Of a stretch of DNA of 64,000 bases, positions 52,570 through 61,529 are shown one piece after another. The DNA is from Bacteroidota bacterium (lineage in GTDB: Bacteria > Bacteroidota > Bacteroidia > Bacteroidales > FEN-979), in the NCBI GenBank assembly GCA_026391805.1, contig JAPLDJ010000009.1, forward strand, positions 1 to 64,000, written 5' to 3'. A model generated the notes under the pieces. It did not search any database. It worked only from the letters and a program-made list of their open reading frames with translations, and was not told the origin of the DNA. Each line of letters opens with the position of its first letter. The first letter of the stretch is position 1. The position numbers and the translations under genes are program-made.

Positions 52570-55042
52570 CCAGCCTGAAGGCTCCGAAATCCTTCAGCTT
52601 CCCGAACTCTTCGAGCTCTTTCATCAGCCTGCCCTTCATTTCTGTTTGCGAAACACTGCGTTCCGTCTTCACCATGATCTGTTTGATGTAATAGTTCATG
52701 ATGCGACCGACCATTGGGTATTCCGGGCCAAGGATGCGGTTCCCGAAGACCTTCGTCAGCCGCCGTGCCAGTTCAGCGGCAGCCTTGTTGAGCATCTCCG
52801 GATCGCGGTGCTTGACCTTTATGAGAACGAGGCGGTAATAGGGAGGATACCTGAACTTTCGCCGGTCAACCAGCTGCTGCTCATACATCGCCTTGTAATC
52901 GTGGTTCACTACGTCGAGGATCACCGGGTGTTTTGGATTGAACGCCTGGATGATCACAACTCCGCGCTTGTTCTTCCGTCCCGACCGGCCGCTGACCTGC
53001 GCCATCAGCTGAAAACTCCGCTCGGCCGAACGGAAATCCGGGAAGCTGAGCATATTGTCGGCGTTCAGGATGCTGACCGTGCTTACGTTTTCAAGGTCCA
53101 GGCCTTTGGTGACCATCTGGGTGCCGACCAGGATGTCGATCTTCCGGTCTTCCAGGTCATTGATGATCTTCTGGTGTGCATGACGTGTGCGCGTACTGTC
53201 CAGGTCCATCCGTACGATCCTTGCTTCCGGGAAGATAAGCTGCAGCTCCTCCTCCACCTTTTCGGTGCCGAAACCTTTCATCTTTAATGATGTTCCCTTG
53301 CAGGAAGGGCACTTTTCGGGGATGAACGTTGTATAACCGCAATAATGACAGCGCAGCTGGTTATTCTTCTTATGATAGACCAGTGTAACATCGCAATTCT
53401 TGCAGGAAGGCATCCAGGTGCAGGTATCGCATTCCAGCCGGAGGGAGAACCCCCGCCGGTTCTGGAAAATGATGGCCTGTTCACCCTTGTCCAATACATC
53501 CTGCAGTTGCTGAACAAGGACCGATGAAAAATGGGATTTCATCTTTTTCCAGTAGATCTCCTGCCGCAGGTCCACCACGCGGATCTCCGGCATCTCCATG
53601 TTGCCGAACCGTTCGGTCATCTCAACAAGCCCGTATTTCCCGTTTTTGCTGTTGAAGTAACTTTCAATGGAAGGCGTTGCAGAACCCAGGATCGTTTTGG
53701 CGCCATGAATATGCGCCAGGTAGAGTGCTGCATCCCTGCCGTTGTAACGGGGTGCAGGATCATACTGTTTGAAGGATGAATCATGCTCCTCATCCACGAT
53801 GACAAGCCCTAGTTTTGTAAAAGGAAGAAAAACCGCGGAGCGGGCGCCAAGGACGATATCGTAGGCATTGCCTTCCGTACCCATTCTTCCCGCCGACAAC
53901 ACCTTGTTCCAGATCTCAGCCCGCTCATTCTCGTTGAACCTGGAGTGGTAAACACCGACCCGCTCGCCAAAATATTTTTTCAGCCGGCTGATGGTCTGGG
54001 TCGTAAGGGCGATTTCGGGAAGAAGGTAAAGGACCTGCTGCCCCTTATCGAGGGTCTCCTGTATGTGCTTGATGTATATTTCCGTCTTCCCGCTGGATGT
54101 CACGCCATGAAGCAGAACAACATCTTTTTCAAGGAAAGCAGAATGTATTTCATCGTATGCCTTTTGCTGAAAATCCATCAGGCGGATCGAACCCACATCA
54201 CCGGTTTTTTCTCCCTCCCCGATCCGGCTGACAAGCTTGTCATAGGGCTCCAGAATTCCTTTCGTGATCAGTCCTTCCAGAGCGGCCGGCGTTACTTTTA
54301 TGCTTTTCAGAAGTTCTGTCCGGCTCACTTCGCGGTTCATCTCTGTATCGTACTTTGAAAGCATCATGAACGACATCAGTAATTCCAGTTGCTTCCTTGC
54401 TTTCTTCTCAAGCAGGTCGAAAAGGTCCTTCAGGGCAGATTCATTTCCTGAATATTTTTCCGGGATCCTCAGGAAGGTCTCTTTCTTTGGCCTGTAGCGG
54501 TCATGCAGTTCCTCCTCCATCAGGATCAATCCTTTCTCGAGCATTGTTTTAATAACGTGGATCACCTTCATCTGGCCGATGATCTTTGAGATTTCCGAGA
54601 CTTCGATGGCCTTTCGGTTCTGCAATGCTTCGATCAGCAGGGATTCCTTTTCATTCAATGTGGCATGATCAGGCTCCTGATCCGGGTTCAGGGTTACTTT
54701 TGATTCACTCGCCAGCTTGAAGGCGGATGGCAGCGCTGCATTCATCACCTCGCCGGGATGGCAGAGGTAATAGGATGCAAGCCAGTACCAGAATTTCATC
54801 TGCAACGGATGGATCACAGGTGTTTCGTCGAGGACCGAAAGGATCTCCTTGATCTCGTGTTCAGCCGGTTTCCGATCGTGAATCGCGAGCACCAGTGCCG
54901 TGTAGATTTTCCTTTTCCCGAACTGGACCACCACCCGGCCGCCTTCCATCACCTTATCTTCCAGCATTCCGGGGATGGCATAGGTGTATGTGCTGACCGG
55001 CAACGGCAGCAGCACATCGGCAAACCGGGAATAGGTGTTCAA
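52547..55042 (-). CDS. priA: Primosomal protein N' (replication restart helicase)
   Basis: An 831-residue 3'-5' helicase that restarts stalled forks. The N-terminal DNA-binding domain starts ADVLLPLPVSTYTYAIP; Walker A is GVTSSGKTEIY, Walker B VIVDEEHDSSFKQY. Eight zinc-binding cysteines follow (CDTCTWMPSCKNC, CHYCGY, CPSCKG), and the helicase C-terminal domain has QMVTKGLDLENVS. The usual length is about 730-830. It overlaps the end of the FtsB-like gene. Confidence 0.96.
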   Translation of the reverse strand: MNTYSRFADVLLPLPVSTYTYAIPGMLEDKVMEGGRVVVQFGKRKIYTALVLAIHDRKPAEHEIKEILSVLDETPVIHPLQMKFWYWLASYYLCHPGEVMNAALPSAFKLASESKVTLNPDQEPDHATLNEKESLLIEALQNRKAIEVSEISKIIGQMKVIHVIKTMLEKGLILMEEELHDRYRPKKETFLRIPEKYSGNESALKDLFDLLEKKARKQLELLMSFMMLSKYDTEMNREVSRTELLKSIKVTPAALEGLITKGILEPYDKLVSRIGEGEKTGDVGSIRLMDFQQKAYDEIHSAFLEKDVVLLHGVTSSGKTEIYIKHIQETLDKGQQVLYLLPEIALTTQTISRLKKYFGERVGVYHSRFNENERAEIWNKVLSAGRMGTEGNAYDIVLGARSAVFLPFTKLGLVIVDEEHDSSFKQYDPAPRYNGRDAALYLAHIHGAKTILGSATPSIESYFNSKNGKYGLVEMTERFGNMEMPEIRVVDLRQEIYWKKMKSHFSSVLVQQLQDVLDKGEQAIIFQNRRGFSLRLECDTCTWMPSCKNCDVTLVYHKKNNQLRCHYCGYTTFIPEKCPSCKGTSLKMKGFGTEKVEEELQLIFPEARIVRMDLDSTRTRHAHQKIINDLEDRKIDILVGTQMVTKGLDLENVSTVSILNADNMLSFPDFRSAERSFQLMAQVSGRSGRKNKRGVVIIQAFNPKHPVILDVVNHDYKAMYEQQLVDRRKFRYPPYYRLVLIKVKHRDPEMLNKAAAELARRLTKVFGNRILGPEYPMVGRIMNYYIKQIMVKTERSVSQTEMKGRLMKELEEFGKLKDFGAFRLVIDVDPQ

Positions 55043-55062
55043 GATCGTAAATGTTAAACTGT

Positions 55063-56043
55063 TTACAATGCCAGGATGCGCGACATCTCGAGCATCTGGA
55101 GATTGATGTCCTTGTGGTGTTTGATCGCTTTCTCGAATGGGGTGAAGACGACTGCTTTGTCAATGATACCTGCCATGACGCCGCGCTGGCCGCTGAGCAT
55201 TCCGCTCACGGCTGCGTATCCCAGCGTACTGGCAAGCACGCGATCGTATGCGCTGGGCGCCCCGCCGCGCTGGATGTGCCCGAGCACAGTGACCCTCGTG
55301 TCCATTTCCGGGATCTTTTCCTTCACCTTCCGGGCCACCTCGTATGCGCCGCCGGCATCATCGCCTTCTGCCACGATCACGATGCCGGAGGTCTTATTGC
55401 GCCGCCAGTCATGCTTCACCAGCCGTGCAAGATTATCAATGTAGGTTGTGGTTTCGGGAACAAGGATAAATTCAGCCCCGGCGGCAATGCCGCTACGGAG
55501 AGCAATGAATCCTGCATCACGTCCCATCACTTCAACAAAAAACAAACGGTCATGTGCATTGGCCGTGTCACGGATCTTGTCACAGGCCTCAACAACCGTA
55601 TTGATGGCGGTATCATAACCAATGGTGGCATCCGTTCCGTAGAGATCATTATCAATGGTTCCCGGCAATCCGACTACCGGGAAATCGTATTCCTCATCAA
55701 AGATCTTTGCACCGGTGAAGGTTCCGTTCCCGCCGATGGTCACCATGGCATCGATCTTATGCTCCAATAGGTTCATATAAGCCTTTTGTCTTCCCTCTTT
55801 GGTCATGAACCGTTCGCTTCTCGCAGTTTTGAGGATCGTACCTCCCCGCTGGATGATGTTTGAAACGGAATGGCTGAAAAGCTGCTCGATCTGTCCGTCG
55901 ATCAGCCCTTCATACCCGCGGTAAATTCCGAAAACCTCCAGGTTATTGAACATCGCCGTACGGACAACGGCCCGGATCGCCGCATTCATCCCCGGGGCAT
56001 CGCCGCCGGAAGTCATCAACCCGATTCTCTCTATTCTTTTCAT
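55063..56043 (-). CDS. pfkA: ATP-dependent 6-phosphofructokinase
   Basis: A 326-residue glycolytic enzyme. The ATP site has TSGGDAPGMNAAIRA, the catalytic Asp is in PGTIDNDLYGTDATIG, and GRDAGFIALRSG is the fructose-6-phosphate region. I chose the ATG of MKRIERIG (56043), which has AAAGGAAAAAG before it; the frame reaches 18 codons further upstream. A TAnnTTTG box at 56064-56071 supports the shorter start. Confidence 0.95.
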   Translation of the reverse strand: MKRIERIGLMTSGGDAPGMNAAIRAVVRTAMFNNLEVFGIYRGYEGLIDGQIEQLFSHSVSNIIQRGGTILKTARSERFMTKEGRQKAYMNLLEHKIDAMVTIGGNGTFTGAKIFDEEYDFPVVGLPGTIDNDLYGTDATIGYDTAINTVVEACDKIRDTANAHDRLFFVEVMGRDAGFIALRSGIAAGAEFILVPETTTYIDNLARLVKHDWRRNKTSGIVIVAEGDDAGGAYEVARKVKEKIPEMDTRVTVLGHIQRGGAPSAYDRVLASTLGYAAVSGMLSGQRGVMAGIIDKAVVFTPFEKAIKHHKDINLQMLEMSRILAL

Positions 56044-56063
56044 TCTTTTTCCTTTGATTACAG

Positions 56064-56071
56064 CAAAATTA
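56064..56071 (-). promoter_or_regulatory. -7 box of pfkA
   Basis: TAATTTTG on the minus strand, an exact TAnnTTTG match 20 bases before the chosen ATG. No -33 match. Confidence 0.45.
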
Positions 56072-56126
56072 GTCAATAAAAAGGATCGGCGGAACATGTT
56101 GATAACTTGACTCAGGATAGCCTTAA

Positions 56127-56202
56127 ATTAACCACAGTAGGCACAATAGAACACAATAGTTTTCTAATGTGCCCTACTGTGCCTATTGTGTTGAAAAAGG
56201 AA
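56127..56202. repeat. Inverted word repeat, CACAATAG / CTATTGTG type
   Basis: Left arm CACAGTAGGCACAATAGAAC, right arm GTGCCCTACTGTGCCTATTG. Divergent spacer between pfkA and the PAP2 phosphatase gene. Confidence 0.8.
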
Positions 56203-56243
56203 TCACCTGAAATTTCTTACTTTTACCCGACATTTTCTCTCCG

Positions 56244-57479
56244 ATGCAAGAACTTCCTAAAAAACAAATCTTCAAAGACTTCTCCATCCTTATCCTGATC
56301 ATCGGATTGCTGACGCTGGTTTTCCGTTATACGAACCTGGATATCGCCCTTGAACGCTATTTCTACAGTCAGGACAAAGGCTGGATCCTGCAGTACAAAC
56401 CCTTCTGGGACCTGATCTACCGGTTCGGGATCTTTCCGGGTTATTTTCTTGCCTTCTGTGGACTGATCATGATTTCGGTCTCCTACTGGAATGTGAAGTA
56501 CATCCGTTTCCGGAAGGCTGCTCTGGTGCTGGTCTTCACGATCATCGTCGGTCCGGGTCTCATTGTAAACCTGATCCTGAAGGATCACAGCGGACGTCCG
56601 CGGCCGCGTGAGATCACCGAATTCGGGGGAACGGAGGAGTACATCTGCATCTGCGAGAAAGGGAAAACCAATGACGGAAAATCCTTTCCCTGCGGCCATT
56701 GCTCGATGGGGTTCTACCTGGCCATCCCCTACCTTTTTTACAGGAACCGGAAAAAGGTTGTTGCATATTCCATTCTGGCAACCGGGATTTCATATGGAAT
56801 ACTGATCGGCATATCGAGGATGATGGCCGGTGGTCATTTTGCCAGCGATGTGCTCTGGGCCGGCGGACTGACTTGGGCTGTCGCGCTTCTTGGTTATTAT
56901 CTTTTCCGGGTGGACAAACCTCCGGAGATGCCTGTCCTTACCGGTGAGCAGCAGAAAAAGAGGGCCCGGCGCGCCACGCTGATCATCGGGATCCTGCTGC
57001 CGGTCATTACTATCGGACTGATGCTCGCAACTCCCTACATCTCGACAAAATATTTCTTCTTCACAAAATCACAACTGAAATCAGTGAATTGTCATTTCAT
57101 AGATGTGGATCTGAAGGATGCAACCGTGAAGATCGGACCGGATACATGTTTCAGGGTTGATTATACCGTGAATGCTTTCGGTTTTCCCAACAGTAAACTT
57201 CGGGGTATGTGGATCGCCGGAGATACATGCCGGTACACGGTTCAATACATGGGTTGGTTTACCGAAGTCAGGAACAACACTAAGCTGGGAATTCCTCCCG
57301 GTGATTCGATCTCTTACCTGATCCGGGTGAGAAATGGGAAGATCATTTTTAATATACCTGATTCATGTAAAGCCCAGTTCCGGTTCATTATTGAAAAAGG
57401 GGATCTGGTTCTGCATGCCGGAAAAAAAGCGGTTGTTTCGTATGTTATTAAAGATGGAAAGGTGGCAATTGACAAATGA
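56244..57479 (+). CDS. PAP2-family membrane phosphatase with C-terminal domain
   Basis: A 411-residue inner-membrane protein. Five to six hydrophobic segments lie in residues 12-235, and a seventh near 245-265. The phosphatase triad is present: K-x6-RP (KDHSGRPRPRE), GH (PCGHCSMG; usual PSGH) and SR-x5-H-x3-D (SRMMAGGHFASD). Ser in the second motif is Cys here. The last 140 residues form a beta-rich domain outside the family, with paired Cys (NCHFIDVDLKD, DTCFRV, DTCRYTV). Substrates may be undecaprenyl-pyrophosphate, lipid A or phosphatidate-type lipids. The stop TGA lies in the GTCATAC repeat. Confidence 0.85.
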   Translation: MQELPKKQIFKDFSILILIIGLLTLVFRYTNLDIALERYFYSQDKGWILQYKPFWDLIYRFGIFPGYFLAFCGLIMISVSYWNVKYIRFRKAALVLVFTIIVGPGLIVNLILKDHSGRPRPREITEFGGTEEYICICEKGKTNDGKSFPCGHCSMGFYLAIPYLFYRNRKKVVAYSILATGISYGILIGISRMMAGGHFASDVLWAGGLTWAVALLGYYLFRVDKPPEMPVLTGEQQKKRARRATLIIGILLPVITIGLMLATPYISTKYFFFTKSQLKSVNCHFIDVDLKDATVKIGPDTCFRVDYTVNAFGFPNSKLRGMWIAGDTCRYTVQYMGWFTEVRNNTKLGIPPGDSISYLIRVRNGKIIFNIPDSCKAQFRFIIEKGDLVLHAGKKAVVSYVIKDGKVAIDK

Positions 57480-57555
57480 CATACGTCATACGTCATACGA
57501 CATACGAAACAAGAAGCGCGATACACGACATTTGACTTATGACTTATGTCTTTGT
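57477..57555. repeat. GTCATAC word repeat after the PAP2 gene
   Basis: Tandem ACGTCATACGTCATACGACATACG words, given here as ACGTCATACG units, then GACATTTGACTTATGACTTATG. The first bases include the stop codon of the PAP2 gene. The same word as at 4501-4596. Confidence 0.75.
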
Positions 57556-57592
57556 CTTTTGTCGAGAACCGTGTTCTGTGCACCGTGCGCCG

Positions 57593-58720
57593 CTAATAAA
57601 GAGAGAACCTCACAAACCGGCACTCCAGCGGTCCGTTGAAGACGGTGATCTTTTTTGACGGATGAAGGCCGATGAATTTCAGCGCCTTCAGGTCGGAAGA
57701 GATGATCCATGCTTCGTAGCCTTTGTAATTCTTCTTAAGGACATCACCGATCTGTTTGTAAAATCCGATGATATCGTCGATCTGCAGCCGCTCATCGTAG
57801 GGAGGATTGCAGATGATCACACCGGGATCGCTGGTGGGAACTGTATATTCAAAGGCTGCTGCCGTGACTTTGATCGTATCGGTCAGCTTTGCAAAAGCAA
57901 TGTTCTCAAGTGCGGTAGCGACGGCCCGAGACGCTTTATCCGATCCACTGATGGTGACCGCAGCATCGTTGATCTTTGCATTCTCCTCCGCTTTAACACG
58001 ATCCCATAACTTCTCATCAAAATCCTTCCAGCGCTGAAAACCGAAAACCGGGCGAAAGTAGCCGGCAGGGATGTTCCGTGCAAGCATGGCTGCCTCGATC
58101 AGGATCGTTCCCGAACCGCACATCGGGTCATAAAGCGGAACGGTTTTGTTCCAGCCCGAAAGCTGAACCAATCCTGCCGCCAGCACTTCATTCAGCGGCG
58201 CAGGACCGGTAACCTTCCTGTATCCTCTCTTGTGAAGCGATGAGCCGGAACTGTCGAGGGAAACGTTACAGGTCTCCTTGTAGATGTGAATGTTGATCCG
58301 CAGGTCGGGATCATCAAGGTTGATAGAAGGACGGTTGCCGGTCCGTTCGCGGTAACGGTCAACGACTGCATCCTTGGTCTTCAGTGCCACATACTGCGAA
58401 TTGGTAAAGACCGAGGTGCTGTTCACGGCATCAACCGCGAGTGTGCCGGAGCCTTCCAGGTAATCTTCCCAGGGAATGGTTTTAATGTTTTCGTAAAGAT
58501 CTTCCTGTTTTGTGATGGGGAACGTCTTAACCGGGACCAGGAACCGCAGGGCAGTCCGGCAACTGTAATTGCCGCGGTAAAGAACTTCTTTCGAACCTTC
58601 AAATGCAACCGCCCGCTTCAGGAGCTGGGTGTTCTCAGCGCCGATGGCAAGTAACTCCTGCTGAAGGAGTTCTTCCATTCCCGCAAGGGTTTTCGCAGTA
58701 TAAATGATTTTTTCTTTCAT
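57593..58720 (-). CDS. THUMP-domain class I RNA methyltransferase (RlmL N-half-like)
   Basis: A 375-residue SAM-dependent methyltransferase. Residues 1-160 hold the THUMP domain and its ferredoxin-like lead (IYTAKTLAGMEELLQQEL, then SINLDDPDLRINIHI). The catalytic Rossmann part has YDPMCGSGTILIEAA (SAM loop) and CNPPYDERL (N2-guanine motif). The family (YcbY/RlmL-like) methylates 23S rRNA at G2445 in E. coli, with a separate or fused RlmK half. No RlmK half is present here. Confidence 0.92.
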   Translation of the reverse strand: MKEKIIYTAKTLAGMEELLQQELLAIGAENTQLLKRAVAFEGSKEVLYRGNYSCRTALRFLVPVKTFPITKQEDLYENIKTIPWEDYLEGSGTLAVDAVNSTSVFTNSQYVALKTKDAVVDRYRERTGNRPSINLDDPDLRINIHIYKETCNVSLDSSGSSLHKRGYRKVTGPAPLNEVLAAGLVQLSGWNKTVPLYDPMCGSGTILIEAAMLARNIPAGYFRPVFGFQRWKDFDEKLWDRVKAEENAKINDAAVTISGSDKASRAVATALENIAFAKLTDTIKVTAAAFEYTVPTSDPGVIICNPPYDERLQIDDIIGFYKQIGDVLKKNYKGYEAWIISSDLKALKFIGLHPSKKITVFNGPLECRFVRFSLY

Positions 58721-58728
58721 TGTATTTT

Positions 58729-58822
58729 TTCTCTGTGAAACTCTGTGTTTCCTCCGTGAACCTCCGTGTAAAAAAATATATCACAGAGAACCACAGAGAA
58801 GACACAGAGGTTCACAGAGTAT
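58729..58822. repeat. Inverted word repeat, CTCTGTG type
   Basis: Left: CTCTGTGAAACTCTGTG and CTCCGTGAACCTCCGTG; right: CACAGAGAACCACAGAG and ACACAGAGGTTCACAGAG, around AAAAAAATATAT. Very close to the element at 41029-41127. Confidence 0.85.
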
Positions 58823-58885
58823 CTTTTCAGCATTGAAAAGTACAAATATTTTCCATGGGAAAAACAGAAGATCAAAAATGATTGT

Positions 58886-58893
58886 TATCTTTG
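58886..58893 (+). promoter_or_regulatory. -7 box of the DUF5686 gene
   Basis: TATCTTTG, an exact TAnnTTTG match, about 40 bases before the ATG at 58935. It supports that start rather than the frame's first ATG inside the repeat region. Confidence 0.5.
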
Positions 58894-58934
58894 AAATTGG
58901 AACTGATAACAAATCCCCATCACTCAAACAACAT

Positions 58935-61469
58935 ATGACCAGGGCTATCCGAATTTTATTCCTGTCGCTTCTGATCTTTTTCTCCAATCATGGCTTTTCC
59001 CAGGAAGCGTATACCGTTTCCGGCAAGGTGATCGATAGTAAAACCCGCGGTCCGCTTGCCTTTGTGAACATCGTCATCAACAACAGCCAGTACGGCGGAA
59101 CCACTGACATCGACGGGAAGTTCAGGCTGCGCTATTCAAAGCCAATCCAGAAGCTGCAACTCTCTTATGTAGGATATGTTCCCCTCACCTATCCCATCAG
59201 CAACAAAACAGACAATCTGGTCATCACCCTTACCCGGACCGAAATCGAGCTTACGGAGGTGGAAATCCTTCCCGGCATCAACCCGGCGCACCGGATCATC
59301 CGCAATGCCATAGATAACCGCGACCGGAACGACCCCGAAAAGCTGAGTACCTTCTCCTATACTTCCTACGACAAGACGGTCTTTTCCGCAGAATCGGACA
59401 CCTCCCTCAACAAAGAATTCAAGGACACTATAACAAGCGGGGATAAGAATGCCTTTATTTCTTTCGAGGTCAGGGAAGCCGATTCTACAGGAAAAGATTC
59501 TAAACGGAAAGATTCAACACGGAATGACTCTGTTGAGAAGCTGATGAACAAGATCCTTCAGCAGCAATACCTGTTCCTTATGGAGAATGTAACGAAACGG
59601 AAATTCATGGCACCCGAGAGAAATTACAACCAGGTCATTGCTACACGGATGTCAGGATTCAAGGATCCGATCTTTGTCTTCCTTACGACACAGATCCAGT
59701 CATTTTCATTCTATAAGTCATTCATTACGATCTTCCAGAGCACCTATGTGAACCCGATCAGCCCCGGTAGTCTCGGCAAATATTTCTTCAAGCTGGAAGA
59801 TACCACCTTCATGGGGAAAGACACCGTCTTCATCATCTCCTTCCGTCCCCGGAAGGGCACCAATTTCGACGGGATGAAAGGGATCATCTCCATCAACACG
59901 AATGGCTGGGCCATCCAGAATGTCATTGCCGAGCCCAACCAGGCAACCGGCGGACTGCAGATCAAGATCCAGCAGCTTTATCAGCTGGTAGACGGCGAAC
60001 ACTGGTTCCCGGTACAGTTGAATACCGACGTGACCTTCAAGATGATCGAAGTGGGCAAATACAGGGCGATCGCCAAAGGCCGAAGCTACATCCGCGACAT
60101 CGTGCTGAATCCTGAAATGGTGCGAAGGGAATTCAACCACCTGGATGTGGAAGTGGAGAAAGCCGCCACCGAGCGTACCGAGGATTACTGGAACCAGTAC
60201 AGGGTCGACAGCCTGACCTTAAAGGACCGAAAAACATATCATGTCATCGACAGCCTTGGCAAGGAAGCCAACCTGGACAAGATGGCAAAATCACTGAAGA
60301 CCATTCTTTCAGGACGTATCCCGTTCAAGATCGTAGACATTGATCTTAGTCGGATCCTGGGTTATAACTATTATGAAGGACTGATCCTCGGACTCGGGCT
60401 TCATACCAACGACAAGGTCTCAAAATGGTTCAAAATCGGCGGATTCTACCAGTACGCCTTTGCCATTTCCACGTCAAAGTATGGAGGAGATGCAAGTTTT
60501 CTGCTGAACAAGCGAAACGATGTGAGCATCCAGGGAGGATATTCGTATGATCTCGTTGAATCCGGCGGCGTCAACTATTTCGATGATTACAATTCCATCC
60601 TGGGCGGCAATTTTCGTCCCCTCATGATCAAAAAGCTCGACCGGACAGAGAATGAATTTCTTTCGCTGACCTTCCGGGCCAGAAAATACTGGCTGTTCAA
60701 CGTGGGCCTTTCGCATTCGTTCAAGAAATCAACCACCAGCGACTTCGCCACCAGCGTGGAGAATGCAGTGATCCTCGACAATGAATTCATCTTTACGGAA
60801 GCCAGCGCCGCACTGAAATTTGCCTATAAGGAGAAATTCATCCAGACGATCGACGACAAGATCTCGCTCGGAACGAATTACCCGACACTCTGGTTACAAT
60901 ATACCCACGGGTTCAAAGGATTTATCAACGGGGAGTACGACTACAACCGCTATGACCTGAAGATCCGGAAGACCTTCATGATCAAATACCTTGGAAAGCT
61001 GACCTTCCAGGTGAACGGAGGGTACGTCGACCAGGCGATACCGGCCTGTAATCTCTATTACGGTGAGGCCAGCTACCGGATGTTTACGATATATGCCCCA
61101 AACAGCTTCGGTACGATGCGGATGAACGAATTCCTGTCGAACAAGTATGCCTCTTTGTACATTTACCACGATTTCGGATACCTGCTTTTTAAAGGGAAGA
61201 AATGGTTCCATCCCGAATTTGCACTTTCGCAGAACATCGGTTTCGGCTGGCTCGATCACCCGGAACATTATAAATTTATCAGTACTTTCAATGAACCTTA
61301 CAAGACGATGGACCTGGGGTATTACGAATCGGGGTTGCTGGTCAACAACCTGGTCAACCTGAAAATTTATACCATCGGCATCGGGGCATTCTACCGATGG
61401 GGGCCTTATTCATTTGACAAGCAGATCGACGACTGGGCATTCAAGATCAGCTTGATCTTCCCGTTCTGA
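58935..61469 (+). CDS. DUF5686 protein with carboxypeptidase-like N-terminal domain
   Basis: An 844-residue predicted outer-membrane protein. Signal peptide: ILFLSLLIFFSNHGFSQ. Residues about 22-110 form a carboxypeptidase-D-like regulatory beta sandwich (YTVSGKVIDSKTRGPLAFVN, TDIDGKFRLRY), as in TonB-dependent and other Bacteroidota proteins. The remainder is the DUF5686 region, with VEILPGINPAHRIIRNAI and barrel-like strands to the C-terminal Phe (FKISLIFPF). I set the start at 58935, since the upstream part of the frame reads through a word repeat. Function unknown. Confidence 0.88.
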   Translation: MTRAIRILFLSLLIFFSNHGFSQEAYTVSGKVIDSKTRGPLAFVNIVINNSQYGGTTDIDGKFRLRYSKPIQKLQLSYVGYVPLTYPISNKTDNLVITLTRTEIELTEVEILPGINPAHRIIRNAIDNRDRNDPEKLSTFSYTSYDKTVFSAESDTSLNKEFKDTITSGDKNAFISFEVREADSTGKDSKRKDSTRNDSVEKLMNKILQQQYLFLMENVTKRKFMAPERNYNQVIATRMSGFKDPIFVFLTTQIQSFSFYKSFITIFQSTYVNPISPGSLGKYFFKLEDTTFMGKDTVFIISFRPRKGTNFDGMKGIISINTNGWAIQNVIAEPNQATGGLQIKIQQLYQLVDGEHWFPVQLNTDVTFKMIEVGKYRAIAKGRSYIRDIVLNPEMVRREFNHLDVEVEKAATERTEDYWNQYRVDSLTLKDRKTYHVIDSLGKEANLDKMAKSLKTILSGRIPFKIVDIDLSRILGYNYYEGLILGLGLHTNDKVSKWFKIGGFYQYAFAISTSKYGGDASFLLNKRNDVSIQGGYSYDLVESGGVNYFDDYNSILGGNFRPLMIKKLDRTENEFLSLTFRARKYWLFNVGLSHSFKKSTTSDFATSVENAVILDNEFIFTEASAALKFAYKEKFIQTIDDKISLGTNYPTLWLQYTHGFKGFINGEYDYNRYDLKIRKTFMIKYLGKLTFQVNGGYVDQAIPACNLYYGEASYRMFTIYAPNSFGTMRMNEFLSNKYASLYIYHDFGYLLFKGKKWFHPEFALSQNIGFGWLDHPEHYKFISTFNEPYKTMDLGYYESGLLVNNLVNLKIYTIGIGAFYRWGPYSFDKQIDDWAFKISLIFPF

Positions 61470-61483
61470 TTCATACGGAATCC

Positions 61484-61514
61484 TTGACATTGCAACGAAA
61501 AACACGTACGTTTG
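61484..61514 (+). promoter_or_regulatory. Promoter of the AI-2E transporter gene
   Basis: TTG (61484-61486), 20 bases, then TACGTTTG (61507-61514), a good Bacteroidota-type match, 15 bases before the ATG. Confidence 0.6.
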
Positions 61515-61529
61515 TAAAAATATAAGACG

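Noticed and set aside
52523-53287. 254-codon open frame on the plus strand opposite priA
   Set aside because: It mirrors the priA zinc and helicase regions on the other strand and has no recognisable domain.
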